Origin: Neomegalonema sp.
Lineage (GTDB): Bacteria > Pseudomonadota > Alphaproteobacteria > Rhodobacterales > Rhodobacteraceae
Length of the DNA: 64,000 bases
Assembly (NCBI RefSeq): GCF_028688855.1
Contig: NZ_JAQTXI010000010.1
Span: 1 to 64,000, forward strand
Direction of reading: 5' to 3'
Made by a program: the position numbers and the translations under genes
In this document: piece by piece, positions 61,823-64,000 of the stretch
Layout of the letters: each line of letters starts with the position of its first letter
How positions within the stretch are numbered: position 1 is the first letter of the stretch
The notes under the pieces: generated by a model
Database searches by the model: none
What the model saw: the letters and a program-made list of their open reading frames with translations, nothing else
What the model was told of the DNA's origin: nothing

Positions 61823-64000
61823 TCAGTTGCTGGCGGGCGGGGGCTCGTCGCCGCCGAAGCGGATGCCCGCAGGGCCTCCGGCGGCCTTCTCGGCGGCTTC
61901 CTTGCTCCAGTCGCGCTTGACCCCGAGCAGCAGCAGCATCGGCGCCGCGATGTAGATCGAGGAATAGACGCCGATGAAGCAGCCCCAGAACATCGTCAGC
62001 GAGAAGCCGCGCAGGGTCTCGCCGGCGAAGAAATAGAGCCCCACCAGAGCCAGAAGCGTGGTGAAGGTGGTCATCAGCGTGCGGGACAGGGTTTCGTTCA
62101 GCGAGAGGTCGATCAGGTCGGACAGGGACATCTGTTTGTATTTGCGCAGATTCTCGCGGATTCGATCATAGATGACCACCGTGTCGTTGAGCGAGAATCC
62201 GAGCAGCGTCAGCAGGGCCGCGATCAGGGTGAGGTTGTACTCCACCCCCGTGATCGCGAGGATCGCCGCCGCCACGGCCACGTCATGCAGCGTGGCCACC
62301 GCCGCGCCCACGGCGAATTGCCATTCGAAGCGCAGCCACAGATAGATCATCACGCCGAGCAGCGAGACGCCGATGGCCGCGACGCCCGTCCAGACGAATT
62401 CGCCCGAGACCTTCGGCCCCACCACGTCCACGCCCTGGACGGCCAGGCCGGGCACCTCGGCGGCGAGCGCCTCGCTGGAGCGCCGGACCACCTCGTTCAT
62501 GGCGGCCTCGTCTTCGGCGGCGGCGACGCGCACCATGACGTCGCGCGGATCGCCGAAGCCCTGGACCGCCACCTCGCCGACGTTCAGGCCGTTCATCACC
62601 TCGCGGATCCTGCCCACGTCGGCCTGAGGCTCGACGCGGACCTGGATCACCGCGCCGCCCGCGAAGTCGATGCCCATGTTCACGCCGCGGATCGGCAGGA
62701 TCGCGATGGCGCCGATGGTCAGGAGGGTCGAGATGATCAGCGCCGGGCGCCAGATCTTCATGAACCTGAACTTCGTGCCGTCGGGAACCATGTGGAAGAG
62801 CGCGATCTTGGCGGTCTTGGGGCGCTTCCAGTTATACCAGGTCACGACCATCAGGCGGGTCAGGTTCACGGCGGTGAACATGGAGGTCGCCACGCCGATG
62901 GCCAGAGTCACGGCGAAGCCGCGCACCGGACCCGCGCCGAGGCTGTAGAGCACCCCCGCCGCGATCAGCGTGGTGATGTTGGCGTCCACCACGGCCGCCA
63001 GCGCCTTTTCGAATCCGAGGTCGATGGCGCGGGGCATGCTCTTGCCCGCCTTCAGCTCTTCGCGGATGCGCTCGTAGATGAGCACGTTGGCGTCGACGGC
63101 GAAGGCGATGGTCAGCACCACGCCCGCGATGCCGGGCAAGGTGAGCGTCGCGCCGATCACCGACATGATCGCGAAGATCAGGACCACGTTCACCGCGACC
63201 GCCACGCTCGCCATCACGCCGAAGAGCCCGTACATGACGATCATGAAGACCACCACCAGCGCCGAGGCGATGTAGGTCGCCTTCTTGCCGTCGTCGATGG
63301 AGTCGGCGCCGAGCTCGGGGCCCACGGTGCGCTCTTCGAGGAACTCCATGGAGGCGGGCAGGGCGCCCGCGCTGATCTGGGTCGCGAAGCGCTGGGCGCT
63401 GTCGACGGTGTAATTGCCGGTGATCTGGCCCGAGCCGCCCATGATGGGCTCGTTCACGCGCGGCGCCGACAGCACCTTGCCGTCGAGCACGATGGCGAAG
63501 GGATTGCCCACGTTGGCGCGGGTGAAGTCGGCGAATTTCTTGCCCGCCGCCGTGGTGAAGCGGAAGGCGACGATGGGTTCGTTGGTGTTGGAGTCGAAGC
63601 CCTGGCTGGCCGTGGCGACCTCGGTGCCCGCGATCAGCGGCGTGACCGAAACGGCCCAGAGGATTTCGGGATTATCGGCCTCGGGCAGGATCTTGTAGCC
63701 CGCAGGCGCGATGCCCACGTCCAGATCGGCCTGAGAGACGGATTGATTGACCGTGTGGAAGCTCAGCACCGCCGGATCGCCGATCAGGGCCTTGATGGCG
63801 TCAGCGTCCTCGGCGCCGGGCACCTGGATCAGGATACGGCGGTCGCCCTGGCGGGTGATGGTGGCTTCGGTGGTGCCGTCGGGATCGACGCGGCGGCGCA
63901 CCACCTCCAGCGATTGCTGGAGCGTGCGGGCGGCGAGGTCCGTCTTGGCGGCGTCCGAGAGGGCGACGCGGAAGGTCCGGTCGTCCACGCGCGTCACCGA
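61823..64000 (-). CDS. secDF: Fused protein translocase SecDF, N-terminus missing
   Basis: About 725 residues visible, open to the right edge. SecD part: P1 domain, then AVDANVLIYERIREELKAGK in transmembrane segment 4. SecF part follows without a stop (MGIDFAGGAVIQVRVEPQAD, LLGFSLNDTVVIYDRIRENL), so the two proteins are one polypeptide with about eleven visible membrane helices. It pulls translocated proteins into the periplasm using the proton gradient. The missing piece contains the first SecD helix and the start of P1. Confidence 0.95.
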   Translation of the reverse strand, partial: SVTRVDDRTFRVALSDAAKTDLAARTLQQSLEVVRRRVDPDGTTEATITRQGDRRILIQVPGAEDADAIKALIGDPAVLSFHTVNQSVSQADLDVGIAPAGYKILPEADNPEILWAVSVTPLIAGTEVATASQGFDSNTNEPIVAFRFTTAAGKKFADFTRANVGNPFAIVLDGKVLSAPRVNEPIMGGSGQITGNYTVDSAQRFATQISAGALPASMEFLEERTVGPELGADSIDDGKKATYIASALVVVFMIVMYGLFGVMASVAVAVNVVLIFAIMSVIGATLTLPGIAGVVLTIAFAVDANVLIYERIREELKAGKSMPRAIDLGFEKALAAVVDANITTLIAAGVLYSLGAGPVRGFAVTLAIGVATSMFTAVNLTRLMVVTWYNWKRPKTAKIALFHMVPDGTKFRFMKIWRPALIISTLLTIGAIAILPIRGVNMGIDFAGGAVIQVRVEPQADVGRIREVMNGLNVGEVAVQGFGDPRDVMVRVAAAEDEAAMNEVVRRSSEALAAEVPGLAVQGVDVVGPKVSGEFVWTGVAAIGVSLLGVMIYLWLRFEWQFAVGAAVATLHDVAVAAAILAITGVEYNLTLIAALLTLLGFSLNDTVVIYDRIRENLRKYKQMSLSDLIDLSLNETLSRTLMTTFTTLLALVGLYFFAGETLRGFSLTMFWGCFIGVYSSIYIAAPMLLLLGVKRDWSKEAAEKAAGGPAGIRFGGDEPPPASN

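Overview
The window comes from a chromosome with very high GC content, in which third codon positions are almost all G or C. The gene set is alphaproteobacterial: a DUF4175 (TIGR02302) envelope protein, MucR and LdtR regulators, a CenR/OtpR-type response regulator, an LpcC-type LPS core mannosyltransferase, a ccmF-ccmH pair, hflK-hflC-degP, and a polyhydroxyalkanoate (PHA) locus with PhaR. Many proteins look Rhodobacterales-like, while the fused SecDF and the mosaic palindromic repeats are more reminiscent of rhizobia. A PHA-storing genus such as Neomegalonema would fit, but that is an inference. No rRNA, tRNA, CRISPR array, insertion sequence or prophage was seen, so this looks like ordinary chromosomal backbone with a few accessory spots.

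Layout. 1-6.1 kb: the end of the DUF4175 gene, an intergenic region with a candidate small RNA ending in a strong terminator, a glutamine amidotransferase, a YddG-like exporter, a DUF465 protein, ubiX and an aspartate aminotransferase. 6.1-9.5 kb: an ACT protein, an Ldh-family dehydrogenase and hisI on the minus strand, then a tandem 59-bp repeat, a secreted YbaY/YscW-like protein and a NifU-like scaffold. 9.6-13.8 kb: the PHA locus (a PhaC-like Cys-hydrolase, phaA and phaB on the minus strand, opposed by phaR). 13.9-20.6 kb: an MFS transporter, an exported rhodanese coupled to a YeeE/YedE sulfur transporter, and a valine-degradation trio. 20.7-25.6 kb: a divergent HxlR/NmrA pair, folE, a TlpA-like thioredoxin, argH and lptM.

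25.6-29.5 kb: mucR, rimI-tsaB-nfu and murJ on the minus strand. 29.7-33.9 kb: a large secreted RTX protein divergent from a polyprenyl-phosphate sugar transferase. 33.9-41.8 kb: gshA, hisB, a DUF817 membrane protein, an enoyl-CoA hydratase, ccmF-ccmH and a trypsin-like protease. 41.9-45.1 kb: trpB-trpA-lpcC. 45.1-50.3 kb: a compact type II secretion L-M-C operon, ldtR, and three small lipoproteins, two of them clearly DUF2799. 50.7-54.7 kb: hflK-hflC-degP. 54.7-64 kb: dnaE, a DUF2239 gene with a palindromic operator, ribA, the response regulator, a decayed VOC pseudogene, an Mth938-domain gene and a secDF fusion that runs off the right edge.

Themes. Carbon storage (phaABC-like/phaR) and branched-chain acyl-CoA catabolism (isobutyryl-CoA dehydrogenase, hydratase, 3-hydroxyisobutyrate dehydrogenase) share acyl-CoA pools. 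Envelope biogenesis and quality control are heavily represented (DUF4175, murJ, ccm, lpcC, Gsp-like operon, ldtR, hflKC/degP, secDF, CenR-like regulator). A family of mosaic palindromic repeats (two modules, at least five full or partial copies plus a related palindrome) sits between genes, twice covering the upstream region of a gene whose real start is TTG. The features most worth follow-up are the small RNA with anti-Shine-Dalgarno-like motifs, the short PhaC-like protein in place of a canonical synthase, the isolated GspL-M-C operon, the lipoprotein cluster, the RTX/sugar-transferase pair, and the perfect palindromes before DUF2239 and nfu.
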